NCBI GenBank assembly: GCA_030603365.1
Contig: JAUVXV010000002.1
Span: 1 to 64,000 of the forward strand
DNA: 64,000 bases
Reading direction: 5' to 3'
Source of the DNA: Candidatus Heimdallarchaeota archaeon
GTDB lineage: Archaea > Asgardarchaeota > Heimdallarchaeia > Heimdallarchaeales > Heimdallarchaeaceae
This document shows, piece after piece, positions 7,996 through 16,906 of this stretch. The notes beneath the pieces were generated by a model, which did not search any database, was not told the DNA's origin, and worked only from the letters and a program-made list of their open reading frames with translations. Position 1 is the stretch's first letter. Each line of letters starts with the position of its first letter. The position numbers and the translations under genes are program-made.

Positions 7996-9810
7996 TCAAT
8001 CAGCAAACACGTCACTTATTTCTGATATCCACTCAGCTGATTGATGCTTGAAATAAGTCTCATAAAGTTCCGAGTATAATCCACCCTTCTCTATTAAACT
8101 GTCATGGTCTCCCTCTTCTACAATCTGACCTTGATCTAACACTATTATCCTATCAGAATTCTTGATGGTAGTTAAGCGATGAGCAATTACAATTGAGGTT
8201 CTATTAGCTAAGAGTTTATCCAAAGCTTCTTGTATCTTCCATTCTGTATAGGCATCAACGGCTGCTGTCGCTTCGTCCAGGATTAATATTTTGGGATCTG
8301 TTAGCAAAGTTCTTGCGAAAGAGATCATCTGTCTTTGTCCAGCTGAAAGACCTTTTCCTCTTTCACCTAATTCGGTATTTAATCCATCTGGAAGGGCATC
8401 AATAAATTCTTGAGCAGCAACAACGTTGATAACTTCGTTTACTTCGTCAATAGTTGCATCTAGTTTACCATATCTGATATTATCTAAAACTGTTCCACTA
8501 AAAAGAAAAACATCTTGACTTACTAAACCAATTTGAGAACGAAGATTGTACATATCATACTCACGGAGATCCACACCATCAATTTTGATTGAACCTTTGT
8601 AGATATCATAAAATCTCATTAACAGAGAAGCAATAGTAGTCTTCCCAGCGCCTGTATGACCTACTACAGCGATAGACTCACCAGTTTTGATGTCAAGATT
8701 TATGTCTTTCAGAACTTGTTCTCCAGGAACATATTGATGATGCACTTGTTCAAGAGCTATTGTTCCTTCTATTTCTCTGGTAATAGGATTTTCTGGGTTT
8801 GTTATTTCTTTCTTAGCATCTACTATACTGAAGATTCTCTCCATAGCAGCAAACCCACTTTGAATAGTGGAGAATTGTGAAGCTACTCGAACCAAAGGAT
8901 AGAGAAATCGGTTTAATAGCAACAAGAACAGAAGAATAACAGATGGTGATGCAAGGTTTCCAAAAATCAATGCACTCCCGTATAATGTTATTCCAAATAC
9001 GCCTATAACACTAATCCCATCCATTAGTGGCCACACACCCATAACTGCGAATGCTCTCTTCTTCGCATAGTAAAATGTAGCGTGATTGATTACTGTAAAT
9101 TCTTCCTTAGATTTTGCTTCTCTCCCAAAAGCTTTTGCAACTGAAATTCCTGAAACACTTTCTTGGAATGAAGCATTCACTTCGCCTATTGCAGCTCTCC
9201 AATCTCCTGTTGTCAACCTAGTAATTCTTCTGAAAAGGAATGCAACTACAAATACAAAAGGAGCCATAGCTAGTGTTATGAATGTCAATCTCCAATTTAC
9301 AATGAACATCCAAACAAGAACAGTTACTAACATAAAAAGATTAGATATAAATTGAGTTACTATATTAAGCATATCGGCTAATTCTTGGGAATCATTTGTC
9401 ACTCTGCTCATTATTCTTCCCGTTGCGTTAGTATCAAAGAACATCATATCATGTTCTTGTAGACTTATGTAAGTTTCAATTTGAATCTGTTTAATGACTT
9501 TTTGAGTAACAATAGTTACCATAATCCCTAAAACAACTTGGATAACCCAGAGGAATAAAGACAATAACAAATACCATAATGCAAATGGTAAGACTGCTAT
9601 CCACCCTTCTCCAGCATCTAGTGCATCAAAAGCATTTTGAACCATTGTAGGTGGAAAAATAGTCACAACTGCTGAAGCTAGGATACCTATTACTATACCT
9701 ACTAACATTAGTACATAAGGGGTCAGATATTTGAAGAATCGACTCAATAAGACGATGTCTGAATACTTCCTATCATACGCTTCAGTTGTTCCAGTAGTTC
9801 TTCTCATCAT
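7996..9810 (-). CDS. ABC exporter half-transporter (subunit with complete catalytic glutamate)
   Basis: About 604 residues: an N-terminal six-helix exporter domain followed by an ATPase domain. Visible motifs are Walker A GHTGAGKTT, Q-loop VSQDVFLFSG, signature LSAGQRQ, Walker B ILILDEATAAVD with the catalytic Glu, and H-loop IVIAHRL. The start at 9810 (MMRRTTGTTEAYD) was chosen because GGAGG precedes it and the upstream partner stops at 9812, giving tight coupling. The signature is LSAGQ rather than LSGGQ, which matches the altered partner subunit. Together they should form a heterodimeric multidrug- or lipid-type exporter in the cytoplasmic membrane. Confidence 0.92.
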   Translation of the reverse strand: MMRRTTGTTEAYDRKYSDIVLLSRFFKYLTPYVLMLVGIVIGILASAVVTIFPPTMVQNAFDALDAGEGWIAVLPFALWYLLLSLFLWVIQVVLGIMVTIVTQKVIKQIQIETYISLQEHDMMFFDTNATGRIMSRVTNDSQELADMLNIVTQFISNLFMLVTVLVWMFIVNWRLTFITLAMAPFVFVVAFLFRRITRLTTGDWRAAIGEVNASFQESVSGISVAKAFGREAKSKEEFTVINHATFYYAKKRAFAVMGVWPLMDGISVIGVFGITLYGSALIFGNLASPSVILLFLLLLNRFLYPLVRVASQFSTIQSGFAAMERIFSIVDAKKEITNPENPITREIEGTIALEQVHHQYVPGEQVLKDINLDIKTGESIAVVGHTGAGKTTIASLLMRFYDIYKGSIKIDGVDLREYDMYNLRSQIGLVSQDVFLFSGTVLDNIRYGKLDATIDEVNEVINVVAAQEFIDALPDGLNTELGERGKGLSAGQRQMISFARTLLTDPKILILDEATAAVDAYTEWKIQEALDKLLANRTSIVIAHRLTTIKNSDRIIVLDQGQIVEEGDHDSLIEKGGLYSELYETYFKHQSAEWISEISDVFAD

Positions 9811-9811
9811 T

Positions 9812-11623
9812 TTATTTTTCCTCCTTAATCTGCATTGGAGGGAGCTCAGAAAAGCGTTCAAACAATCGCCTATAATCTATATTTCTGAGGATAAGCTCAT
9901 CATGTTTACCAGAGTCAATCAATAGTCCATTTCTTAAAACCATAATTAGATCAGCATTCTTGATAGTCGCTAATCTGTGCGTTATAATGAAGGTAGTCCG
10001 GTTCTTCAATACATTAGCGATAGCTGTTTGAATCTTTCTTTCAGTTTCTGCATCAATAGCACTACTCGCATCATCTAGAATTAATATTGAAGGATCTATC
10101 AACAGTGCTCTTGCAATAGCAATTCGTTGTTTTTGTCCTCCAGAGAGTGTTACACCCCTTTCACCCACTACTGTATCATAGCCATTCTCAAAACCCATTA
10201 TGAATTCATGAGCTTGAGCTAACTCTGCAAAATGTTCTATTTCTTCTTGTGTCGCATCGGGTTTTCCAAATGCGATGTTATCTCTAATTGATTTGCTGAA
10301 TAGAAATACTTCTTGCTCAATTACGCCTATATGTTCTCTGAGGTTAGAAAGAGCCATCTCCTTGATATTAGTTCCATTGATGTTGATTGTTCCATCGCTA
10401 GGATCGTAAAGGCGCATTAGAAGCTTCATCAGGGTTGATTTTCCTGAACCCGGATTACCTATTATTGCGACAGTTGACCCTCCAGGAACTTCCAAATTGA
10501 TATTGTTCAGAGCTTTTTTTCTAGTACTCTCTCCATTATAAGAAAAAGACACATCTTTAAACAGAATTGTACCTTGACTCCCTGCCCAGTCTATTGGTGA
10601 AGAAGATTCTGGAACGTATTCTTCTCTTTCTTTCATTTCAAAGATTCTTTTGGCTGCAGCCATCCCAATTTGAAATTGTGTAAGTGTCCACCCCACCTGC
10701 CATGTAGGCATCATCAAAGTCATCATCAAGAAGACATATGTTATTAACTCATCTAGAGCTAGGTTCCCAGCTGTTACCTCAAATGATCCCCATAAGAAGC
10801 TTAAAGCGATAATTAGAACAGTTATCGCTACTGCATAGTACCTTGCACTTATAATTCCTCGTTTAGTGTTGATATCCCTTAATTTATCAGTTTCAATATC
10901 AAACTGGTTAATCTCCTCTTTTTCTTTTACAAAGCCTCTAATTACTCTAATTCCAGTTATACTCTCTTGTAATCTCGAATTTAACAGACCATTTTGTTCC
11001 ATTTGAGCTTTGGAAATTGGACGGAGTTTTCTGTTATAATCATAAATTGCTATTATGTAAAAAGGTAAAGCAGCTGCTAGTAGCAGGGTTAACTTTGGGC
11101 TTATCCACAGCATTAACGAAACTGAAAAAATCAATGTAAAGGATGCTTCAAAAAGGAATTTTATTCCTGGAGCTATAAATATATTCATCTGTCTAGTATC
11201 GTAAGTAGCTCTAGCCATCACATCTCCTATTCTTACTCTATCATGAAATTCTTGACTTTTTTCAAGAAGATCGTTATAGAACTCTGCAGTAACATTTTTT
11301 GTTACTTTGTGAGCTAGAACTTCATCTACATAACTTTGAATGAAATCTGCTGCAGCTCTAATGATACCAGCTACTCCGATGAATAAAGCTGTAATTAAGA
11401 TCGCTTTGAACGAAGAAGAGTTAATTTGGATAGTATGAAAACCATTAGATAGTAGGTACTTAGTTACTTGTCCGGTTTCTTTTACAAGCTCCTCAAAGAT
11501 ATCACCAATGAATAAAGGAGTGATGGAAACTGTTCCAATGAATATGACGAGAAAAGTGATCAATATTATAAGTAACAATTTCTCTTTCAGTAGATGCTTT
11601 ACAAACCAGATTTTATAACCCAT
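9812..11623 (-). CDS. ABC exporter half-transporter (subunit with degenerate Walker B)
   Basis: A 603-residue exporter half with a membrane domain (roughly residues 15-320) and an ATPase domain. Walker A is GNPGSGKST (389-397), the Q-loop IEQEVFLFS, the signature LSGGQ (493-497) and the H-loop FIITHRLATI. Walker B reads ILILDD, so Asp518 replaces the catalytic Glu. Paired with the LSAGQ signature of the next gene, this gives one degenerate and one canonical ATP site, as in asymmetric heterodimeric exporters such as TM287/288 and BmrCD. It is the first gene of the two-gene operon. Confidence 0.92.
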   Translation of the reverse strand: MGYKIWFVKHLLKEKLLLIILITFLVIFIGTVSITPLFIGDIFEELVKETGQVTKYLLSNGFHTIQINSSSFKAILITALFIGVAGIIRAAADFIQSYVDEVLAHKVTKNVTAEFYNDLLEKSQEFHDRVRIGDVMARATYDTRQMNIFIAPGIKFLFEASFTLIFSVSLMLWISPKLTLLLAAALPFYIIAIYDYNRKLRPISKAQMEQNGLLNSRLQESITGIRVIRGFVKEKEEINQFDIETDKLRDINTKRGIISARYYAVAITVLIIALSFLWGSFEVTAGNLALDELITYVFLMMTLMMPTWQVGWTLTQFQIGMAAAKRIFEMKEREEYVPESSSPIDWAGSQGTILFKDVSFSYNGESTRKKALNNINLEVPGGSTVAIIGNPGSGKSTLMKLLMRLYDPSDGTININGTNIKEMALSNLREHIGVIEQEVFLFSKSIRDNIAFGKPDATQEEIEHFAELAQAHEFIMGFENGYDTVVGERGVTLSGGQKQRIAIARALLIDPSILILDDASSAIDAETERKIQTAIANVLKNRTTFIITHRLATIKNADLIMVLRNGLLIDSGKHDELILRNIDYRRLFERFSELPPMQIKEEK

Positions 11624-11727
11624 TCAACTACCTAATTTCTAATCTCTGTTCTTTTACAAAGCAACTTGTTTTTTAACTTTGTTAAGAAGTATGTTTTCAG
11701 AAACTTCGATCATGAGAAACCTATGAC

Positions 11728-11742
11728 GAGAAAGCTTTATAC
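11728..11742 (+). promoter_or_regulatory. Promoter of the DUF998-like gene
   Basis: The sequence GAGAAAG followed by CTTTATAC resembles a BRE plus TATA box. It ends 25 bp upstream of the ATG at 11767. The expected start of transcription is within a few bases of the start codon, so the mRNA is probably nearly leaderless. Confidence 0.5.
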
Positions 11743-11766
11743 ATTACTATTCATAGATAAGCTACT

Positions 11767-12447
11767 ATGTTCCGTTTAAGAGAATTTCAACCTCCAAAGA
11801 GGATACAGATCGCTATAAAGAATATGTTCATCATCATGGCGTATAATCTGATTGTGACATTGTTTTTAGCCATTAATTACTATTACAAAAGGTATGTATT
11901 TTTTGCAGAACATATCAGTAATCTAGGTTCCATGGATCCTTTAAATTCCCCTCCTAATACCATTTCAATGATTTTTATGATTGTTGGATTTGGTATTAAC
12001 AGTGCTTTAATGCTTTCAGTTGCTATACTCTATTTTGTGAAAAGAAAAGAATTGAAAGGATGGAAAGTCAAAGGTTCATTAGGGATAGTTTTAGCATTCG
12101 GTGCTGCGGGTATTGCTATACCTTTAGATCATGAGCAATTAAGAGTTCTACATCTAGTAGGTGCTGCCTGTTTCATTGGTGGTTTTGCTGCTTTCAATGC
12201 TTACTTGCAGATAACAAGTTCATACCGGAAAATCATCAAGAAAGAAGTAGATGCTCGTAGAGCTGATACAATTTGGGATATCACGCTTTCTGTAATTGTA
12301 ATTGTTGTACTCATTGGTTATTTCACTATCTTTGCTTTAGATCAATTAGGTATAGGAGCAGATTGGCACTTAGGTCCCATCTTCCAGAAAATAATTGTTT
12401 TCATTGAGATCTTAGCTATCTATTTCATCGACAATAAAGATATTTGA
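11767..12447 (+). CDS. DUF998-like six-helix membrane protein
   Basis: This 226-residue protein has six predicted membrane helices. It carries HISNLG in the first loop and the order of helices typical of the DUF998 / Frag1-like group, whose role is unknown. The last helix and tail (IFQKIIVFIEILAIYFIDNKDI) are duplicated as an isolated fragment at 13690-13812, beyond two unrelated genes. The family call comes from overall pattern rather than a decisive motif. Confidence 0.7.
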   Translation: MFRLREFQPPKRIQIAIKNMFIIMAYNLIVTLFLAINYYYKRYVFFAEHISNLGSMDPLNSPPNTISMIFMIVGFGINSALMLSVAILYFVKRKELKGWKVKGSLGIVLAFGAAGIAIPLDHEQLRVLHLVGAACFIGGFAAFNAYLQITSSYRKIIKKEVDARRADTIWDITLSVIVIVVLIGYFTIFALDQLGIGADWHLGPIFQKIIVFIEILAIYFIDNKDI

Positions 12448-12476
12448 ATCCTGATTCTTTTCTTTTTTTCTTTTTC

Positions 12477-12851
12477 TTATCTTAGGAACTGAGTTAAGGG
12501 TGGTTTTTGAACAAACTTTCCTTTACCATTGCAAGTCGGACATCTTCGAGAAGTATCCATTGAAGTGGGGGTAGTTTCAACAATTTTACCCTCACCAAGA
12601 CAATTTATGCAAGGATATGTTGCTTTACCACTAACATAATATGTTTTGTTAATACCTACTTTATCATATGTGTTAGCCGTTACTTCTGCATCATCTCTTT
12701 TGTTTACAGTAAATGAACCGAATGTAAGTTGTATTTCATGTAATTCAGGTGGTAAGCTTTGTTTTTCTCCTATGTTTGCAGATACTACAACAGAATAATT
12801 GTCGAGAGAAGCGTGCCAATTCTTTCTCTTAAGATTAATATCCCCAAGCAT
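12477..12851 (-). CDS. Protein with DnaJ-type cysteine-rich zinc motif
   Basis: About 124 residues. The C-terminal part contains CINCLGEGK and CPTCNGKGK, two CxxCxGxG units as in the DnaJ zinc domain, which binds zinc and unfolded chains. There is no J domain. The frame is open to 12863; the ATG at 12851 (MLGDINLKRK) seems the better start. It lies on the opposite strand between the DUF998 gene and that gene's copied tail. Function unknown beyond zinc binding. Confidence 0.65.
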   Translation of the reverse strand: MLGDINLKRKNWHASLDNYSVVVSANIGEKQSLPPELHEIQLTFGSFTVNKRDDAEVTANTYDKVGINKTYYVSGKATYPCINCLGEGKIVETTPTSMDTSRRCPTCNGKGKFVQKPPLTQFLR

Positions 12852-12986
12852 ATGGAAACACATTTCTTGTTAAAATTCTCTTACTCTAAAGATCAATATC
12901 AATAGCTATAAGCTAAGCTAATATATTTGTCAACTAAAAAAGAGAAAAAAGTTAACTGAAATTTTTACAGTTTCAGCGGAAGTTTA

Positions 12987-13463
12987 CTATACTCTTGTAA
13001 ATTCATATGTTTTATCTTCTTGTTTCTTAGGTTCCCATTTTTTAGCTATTTTATTTGTAATTTTGCCAGGTAAAAAGAAGAATAATGCGCCTACAAATCC
13101 CCATACTAAAAGCTGTAGAACAAACAATCCTCCAGAAATCTCTCCAGCAAAAGCAATGAAAAGTCCATCTTTCAAATCATCTGCATTATTACTGACATGA
13201 TGTCCAGTCGTAATTGTTTGTGTTTCATTAGTTAGAAGTTTAAATTTTTTTACATCGATTGGCGATGCATTTAAATCCTGTGATTCGATTGCTACAGATA
13301 CTGCTATTGTTCTAGGTTTCTTATGTTTATTAGTTAATACAATTTCATATGGTGGATGGTGTTCCCCAATTCTAATTGGAGTTTTACCCATTTTAACTAC
13401 AACATCTACATTATAGAATTCAAAATTTTCTACTACATTCATTTGTGTTTCTTCCGTGCTCAT
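12987..13463 (-). CDS. Tail-anchored membrane protein of unknown function
   Basis: A 158-residue protein starting MSTEETQMNVV, with GGTGA-like bases just upstream. The N-terminal about 105 residues look like a beta-rich cytoplasmic domain. One hydrophobic helix (LFVLQLLVWGFVGALFFFLP) follows, then a basic tail (KKWEPKKQEDK). It shares strand and neighbourhood with the DnaJ-zinc protein, and both sit between the DUF998 gene and its copied 3' end. Family not recognised. Confidence 0.55.
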   Translation of the reverse strand: MSTEETQMNVVENFEFYNVDVVVKMGKTPIRIGEHHPPYEIVLTNKHKKPRTIAVSVAIESQDLNASPIDVKKFKLLTNETQTITTGHHVSNNADDLKDGLFIAFAGEISGGLFVLQLLVWGFVGALFFFLPGKITNKIAKKWEPKKQEDKTYEFTRV

Positions 13464-13652
13464 TTAATCACCGTGAACTGAAGTATATCTGATTAGAGGT
13501 TCTTTAATATTTCTACTATTCAATATTGTAGTTAAAAAATTAGATTTTTTTTCTTTCTTTAAGTATAAGGTATTATTGAACAAAAAAATATTAAAATAAA
13601 TCTGTAAAGGAGATCTGTAGAAAGTATGCATCTTTTTTTTAGAGCTTTTGGG

Positions 13653-13689
13653 GGCAACTAGGCATGGGGGCAGCCTAGAATCTGTTGCC
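13653..13689. other. GC-rich hairpin at the junction with a copied gene tail
   Basis: GGCAAC and TAGGC pair with GCCTA and GTTGCC, forming an 11-bp stem with a 9-base loop and a 6-base bulge on one side. The GC content is far above the surrounding intergenic DNA. It ends exactly one base before the duplicated DUF998 tail. It could be a structured RNA, a terminator or the scar of an integration end. Confidence 0.5.
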
Positions 13690-13812
13690 ATATTCCAGAA
13701 AGTAATTGCTTTCATCGAAATACTTGCACTTTACTTTATTGATAATAAAGATGTTTTAAAAAAAATGAGAAAGATGTTTCTTCCTCTTTTTATTGCTAAT
13801 TATACATTTTAG
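13690..13812 (+). pseudogene. Copied 3' end of the DUF998-like gene
   Basis: The frame reads IFQKVIAFIEILALYFIDNKD and continues for 19 more codons to TAG. The intact gene at 11767 ends IFQKIIVFIEILAIYFIDNKDI-stop, so the fragment matches its last 22 residues and has a longer tail. No upstream part of the gene is present and there is no start codon. It is in the same orientation as the intact gene. Confidence 0.85.
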
Positions 13813-13830
13813 CAACAATGTAAATCTGTT

Positions 13831-15123
13831 CTATATTGGAGGTTTCTCGATTGGAGAGAAGTAGGTTATAACTCCTTTTTCTACCATCACTTTACCATCT
13901 TTGATAATTTGAGAGAAGTTCTTTGGATTCTGAAGTACAGTTATATCTTCTAATGGATTTTTGTTAGAGATGATTAGATCTGCTAATTTACCTTTCTCGA
14001 GTGAGCCAATTTTCTCATCCATCCAAATAGCTTTAGCTCCTTCTATAGTTGCAGCTTGTAGAGCTTGAGTCGGTGTCATCCCAACATCTTTGACCATTAT
14101 AACGGCCTCAGTTCCACTGTTTCCATGATAATTTCCAGGTGTTCCTGCATCAGTTCCAATTGCAATTTTAACACCTTTTTCAAAGGCCATTTTGTGATTT
14201 ATTTTCATTGCACTATCTACTTCTATTGTTTTCTTTTGTACTTCAGGGGGCATGGTTTTCATGAGCTCAGGACTAACCAGACCCATTGCTGCCATCTGTG
14301 TAGGAATCAAGTAAGTTCCGTTCTTAATCATTAAATCAGCTGATTCTTCATCCATGAAACTACCATGTTCTATTGTGTCGAAACCAGCAATAGTTGCTTT
14401 ATCAATACCTGCTTTACCATGAGCATGACTAGCTATATGCATATCATTCCTGTGAGCTTCCTCTCTGATAGCTATTAGTTCCTCATCAGTCCATAGAGAA
14501 AAGCTTACTTTGGATTCCATACCATGAAGAACTCCACCTGTTGTTGCTGTCTTGATAAAAGTTGCTCCTCTGAATTTTAAATCTCTGATAGCATGTTTTA
14601 CACTATCAACTCCAGCAACCACTTGGTGATGTTCACGAGCCCAAGCGATCATAGATTCAGGATAGACTTCTTCCTGATTTCCCCATTGCCAAATACCTTT
14701 ATCAGAATTAACAAGACGTGGACCTGCAAAGACACCATAGTCTAGAATTCTTCTTAGAGAAGGCATAATGCCAGTAAAACTCCCTGCATCACGAACACAT
14801 GTAAATCCACTTACTAATTGTTTTTGAGCGTTAACTAGAGAGTAAAAGTGATACATATCCTTTTTAGTTCTTAGAGTTGCCCTCTCCATATTTGTTTCAC
14901 CATTCATATGAAGATGGAGGTGGCATTCAATCATTCCTGGAAAGACAGTTTTTCCACTAGCATCTATGATTTGATCAGTTTCTTCTTTTTCAAAACTTCC
15001 AGCTTCTCCCACCCATACTATTTGATTACCTTTAGAAACAATAGTTTGATTTTCTTTTATTGTACCAGTAAGAGAATCAAATAAATTTCCAGAATTAACT
15101 ACTAATCTCTTAATATCAGACAT
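13831..15123 (-). CDS. Amidohydrolase of the prolidase/imidazolonepropionase-like group
   Basis: This 430-residue metal-dependent hydrolase shows the HxH metal motif in FPGMIECHLHLH, a candidate carbamylated Lys in FIKTATTGG (about 190), further metal His residues in HIASHAHG and DTIEHGSF, and the catalytic Asp in IGTDAGTPG. The C-terminus (GSLEKGKLADLIISNKNPL) is the usual amidohydrolase composite-domain ending. Homologues include peptidases for Xaa-Pro or Xaa-Arg/Lys dipeptides, and the substrate here is unknown. The protein is cytoplasmic. The single gene has no clear operon partner. Confidence 0.88.
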   Translation of the reverse strand: MSDIKRLVVNSGNLFDSLTGTIKENQTIVSKGNQIVWVGEAGSFEKEETDQIIDASGKTVFPGMIECHLHLHMNGETNMERATLRTKKDMYHFYSLVNAQKQLVSGFTCVRDAGSFTGIMPSLRRILDYGVFAGPRLVNSDKGIWQWGNQEEVYPESMIAWAREHHQVVAGVDSVKHAIRDLKFRGATFIKTATTGGVLHGMESKVSFSLWTDEELIAIREEAHRNDMHIASHAHGKAGIDKATIAGFDTIEHGSFMDEESADLMIKNGTYLIPTQMAAMGLVSPELMKTMPPEVQKKTIEVDSAMKINHKMAFEKGVKIAIGTDAGTPGNYHGNSGTEAVIMVKDVGMTPTQALQAATIEGAKAIWMDEKIGSLEKGKLADLIISNKNPLEDITVLQNPKNFSQIIKDGKVMVEKGVITYFSPIEKPPI

Positions 15124-15176
15124 GAATGAGGTTTATATGGTAGGTTCATAAACATTTCTCGAGAAATCTAACATGA

Positions 15177-15308
15177 GCTAGTTTTACAATAGTTTATCAT
15201 TATAGCAAAGTAGATGTTGAAACTCTTTATTCTAGCTTAAACATACTAGATAGGGATTTTCAGATATTCAAAGATCAGATCCTTACTTGGTTAAAGAAGC
15301 AGAACTAA
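15177..15308 (+). pseudogene. Isolated 3' coding remnant, family unknown
   Basis: An open frame without a start codon runs 43 codons to TAA at 15306, containing SKVDVETLYSSLNILDRDF and ending LTWLKKQN. The residue make-up (amphipathic, ending in a basic helix) looks like the C-terminal part of a real protein. No full-length relative is in this window. It sits between two minus-strand genes, in the same kind of place as the recognised copied gene tails. Coding origin is a guess. Confidence 0.3.
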
Positions 15309-15326
15309 TTTTCTGTTAGTATCTTT

Positions 15327-15704
15327 TCAGTCTCCAGTAGGTTTGACAGATTTTCCTTCTACCATCATTATTGAAGTTCTTTCTGGTGCTCTTGTTCTAT
15401 GCATAACTTGTTTTGGAATTACACAACCTTGTCCTTGAAGTAGTTCCATTGTTTTATTTTCCAGATCAATGAACAACTTTCCATCTATAACATAAAAATA
15501 CTCATCCTCTTCATCATGTTTGTGCCAATGAAATTCTCCTTCAATTACTCCGAGTCTAACCACACAATCATTCACTTCGCAAAGAGCATGATTCTGCCAC
15601 AGTTTTGTACTCTCAGAAATTAGGGTAGGGATGTCAATTTTTTCAATCGGTTGAAATAGTATTTCTTCATTAATGGAATATTTTTCAAATTCATCCTTAG
15701 GCAA
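15327..15704 (-). CDS. Cupin-domain protein
   Basis: This 125-residue single-domain cupin has motif 1 in GEFHWHKHDEEDEYFYVIDG (two His and a Glu for metal binding, then the conserved Gly) and motif 2 in PKQVMHRTRA with the third metal His. Such small cupins are often dioxygenase-like, isomerase-like or sugar/ligand-binding proteins. The reaction cannot be told from the sequence. It seems to stand alone. Confidence 0.85.
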   Translation of the reverse strand: MPKDEFEKYSINEEILFQPIEKIDIPTLISESTKLWQNHALCEVNDCVVRLGVIEGEFHWHKHDEEDEYFYVIDGKLFIDLENKTMELLQGQGCVIPKQVMHRTRAPERTSIMMVEGKSVKPTGD

Positions 15705-15814
15705 GTTTTCACCTTCATTTAACCCAATCTGTATACAATTAAATAGTTTCTTGCATTAGTACTAAAAGAAAAGATATAATGTAGTAACATAAATATTGAG
15801 TATACCCGGTCAGT

Positions 15815-16762
15815 GTGAGGATTTTAAAGGTGAGTAAAAATCGAGCAATAATATCTTATGTCTGTAATCTATGTCATAAAACTAGGATGGCAATGATTCC
15901 ACTCTCTTTAGACATTAGAGTTGATGGTAGAGGATTATTTGAATTCGTAGATACTCACAAATGCAAAGATGATGAAGTATCAGCAAATATTCTTTTTATT
16001 GACCAAGGAAATGTTGTTCGATCGCAAGTTTCCATCTCAACTGAGGAGAAGAAGGATGAAAAAGATGCTGAGAAGAAGGCAATAATCGCAAAATTAGCAA
16101 TTCCTGTTCCAGCCAAAAGAGATTTCCCCAAACAAAGTATAATTCCAGATAAACGTTTTAAGAAATTTAATATTAAAGAGATATCTGTAAAAGACAAACT
16201 ACGGCAAATGATTTTTTCAACTGATGAGGAACATAGTCAAGTAAAAGAAATCATGGTCAAGTCTCCTTTAGGATTTATAGAAATAACTGCAAATTTAACC
16301 AGTCTTACAGATGAAAAATCTGCTATTTGGTGGTTAGACAATATCGCTAAAGTTCTCGAAGAGGTAGTCTATGTTGATGAGAAAGTATTTGCTTATCTTC
16401 TGTCTTATGTCGATAATAAAATCAAGCGTCAAGTCAATGAGGCTGAATTGATTGAATTAAAGTATATTTGCAATTCTCACATATCTATACCTACTTCAAG
16501 CGAAACAACTCTAGAAAAGTATAAACAAGCAGGAAACACTATTTTTCCAAATCTAGCAATTTTTGATTCAATATATTATAAACAAATACTAGAAGAATGT
16601 GTAAACAATGATTCAATAACACTTTTCGAAATTATTGGAAAGATTTCAAGCAAGATCAGTATTTCTTCGTTTGTATCAATCTTTCATAATCTTGAGAAAA
16701 AATCACTTATCAAATTGGAAAAGTTACAATTTTTCACAGTTACAGATCTAATAGTTGAATGA
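15815..16762 (+). CDS. Zinc-binding N-terminus plus helical domain, unknown function
   Basis: About 315 residues. The N-terminus has CNLCHKTR (CxxC) and later THKC, forming one likely zinc site. The rest is predominantly helical and charged. GTG starts are possible at 15815 or at 15830, the latter preceded by AAAGG. A 45-residue zinc-ribbon gene begins one base after its stop codon, so the two are translationally coupled and may work together. Such CxxC-headed proteins are common in Asgard genomes; no function is known to me. Confidence 0.6.
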   Translation: MRILKVSKNRAIISYVCNLCHKTRMAMIPLSLDIRVDGRGLFEFVDTHKCKDDEVSANILFIDQGNVVRSQVSISTEEKKDEKDAEKKAIIAKLAIPVPAKRDFPKQSIIPDKRFKKFNIKEISVKDKLRQMIFSTDEEHSQVKEIMVKSPLGFIEITANLTSLTDEKSAIWWLDNIAKVLEEVVYVDEKVFAYLLSYVDNKIKRQVNEAELIELKYICNSHISIPTSSETTLEKYKQAGNTIFPNLAIFDSIYYKQILEECVNNDSITLFEIIGKISSKISISSFVSIFHNLEKKSLIKLEKLQFFTVTDLIVE

Positions 16763-16763
16763 A

Positions 16764-16901
16764 ATGCTTTGTCCAAGATGTCGTAATTCTAAGAAGAAGA
16801 AGGTTGCTATGAAACAAGTCAAGAGAAAGGGTGGGTTTCACAAACAAACTAAGTTTCAATGTCCTGAGTGTGGTCTAATTAGGATGAAGAAGAATAAGTA
16901 A
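16764..16901 (+). CDS. 45-residue basic zinc-ribbon miniprotein
   Basis: ATG 16764 lies one base after the stop of the preceding gene. The product starts MLCPRCRNSKKKK and ends FQCPECGLIRMKKNK, giving two CPxC knuckles 26 residues apart around a strongly basic linker with 16 Lys/Arg. The layout suggests a nucleic-acid-binding zinc ribbon, such as in small ribosome-associated or transcription proteins. It lies immediately beside the left end of a tnpB element. The tight coupling and intact cysteines argue for a real gene. Confidence 0.65.
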   Translation: MLCPRCRNSKKKKVAMKQVKRKGGFHKQTKFQCPECGLIRMKKNK

Positions 16902-16906
16902 GAACT

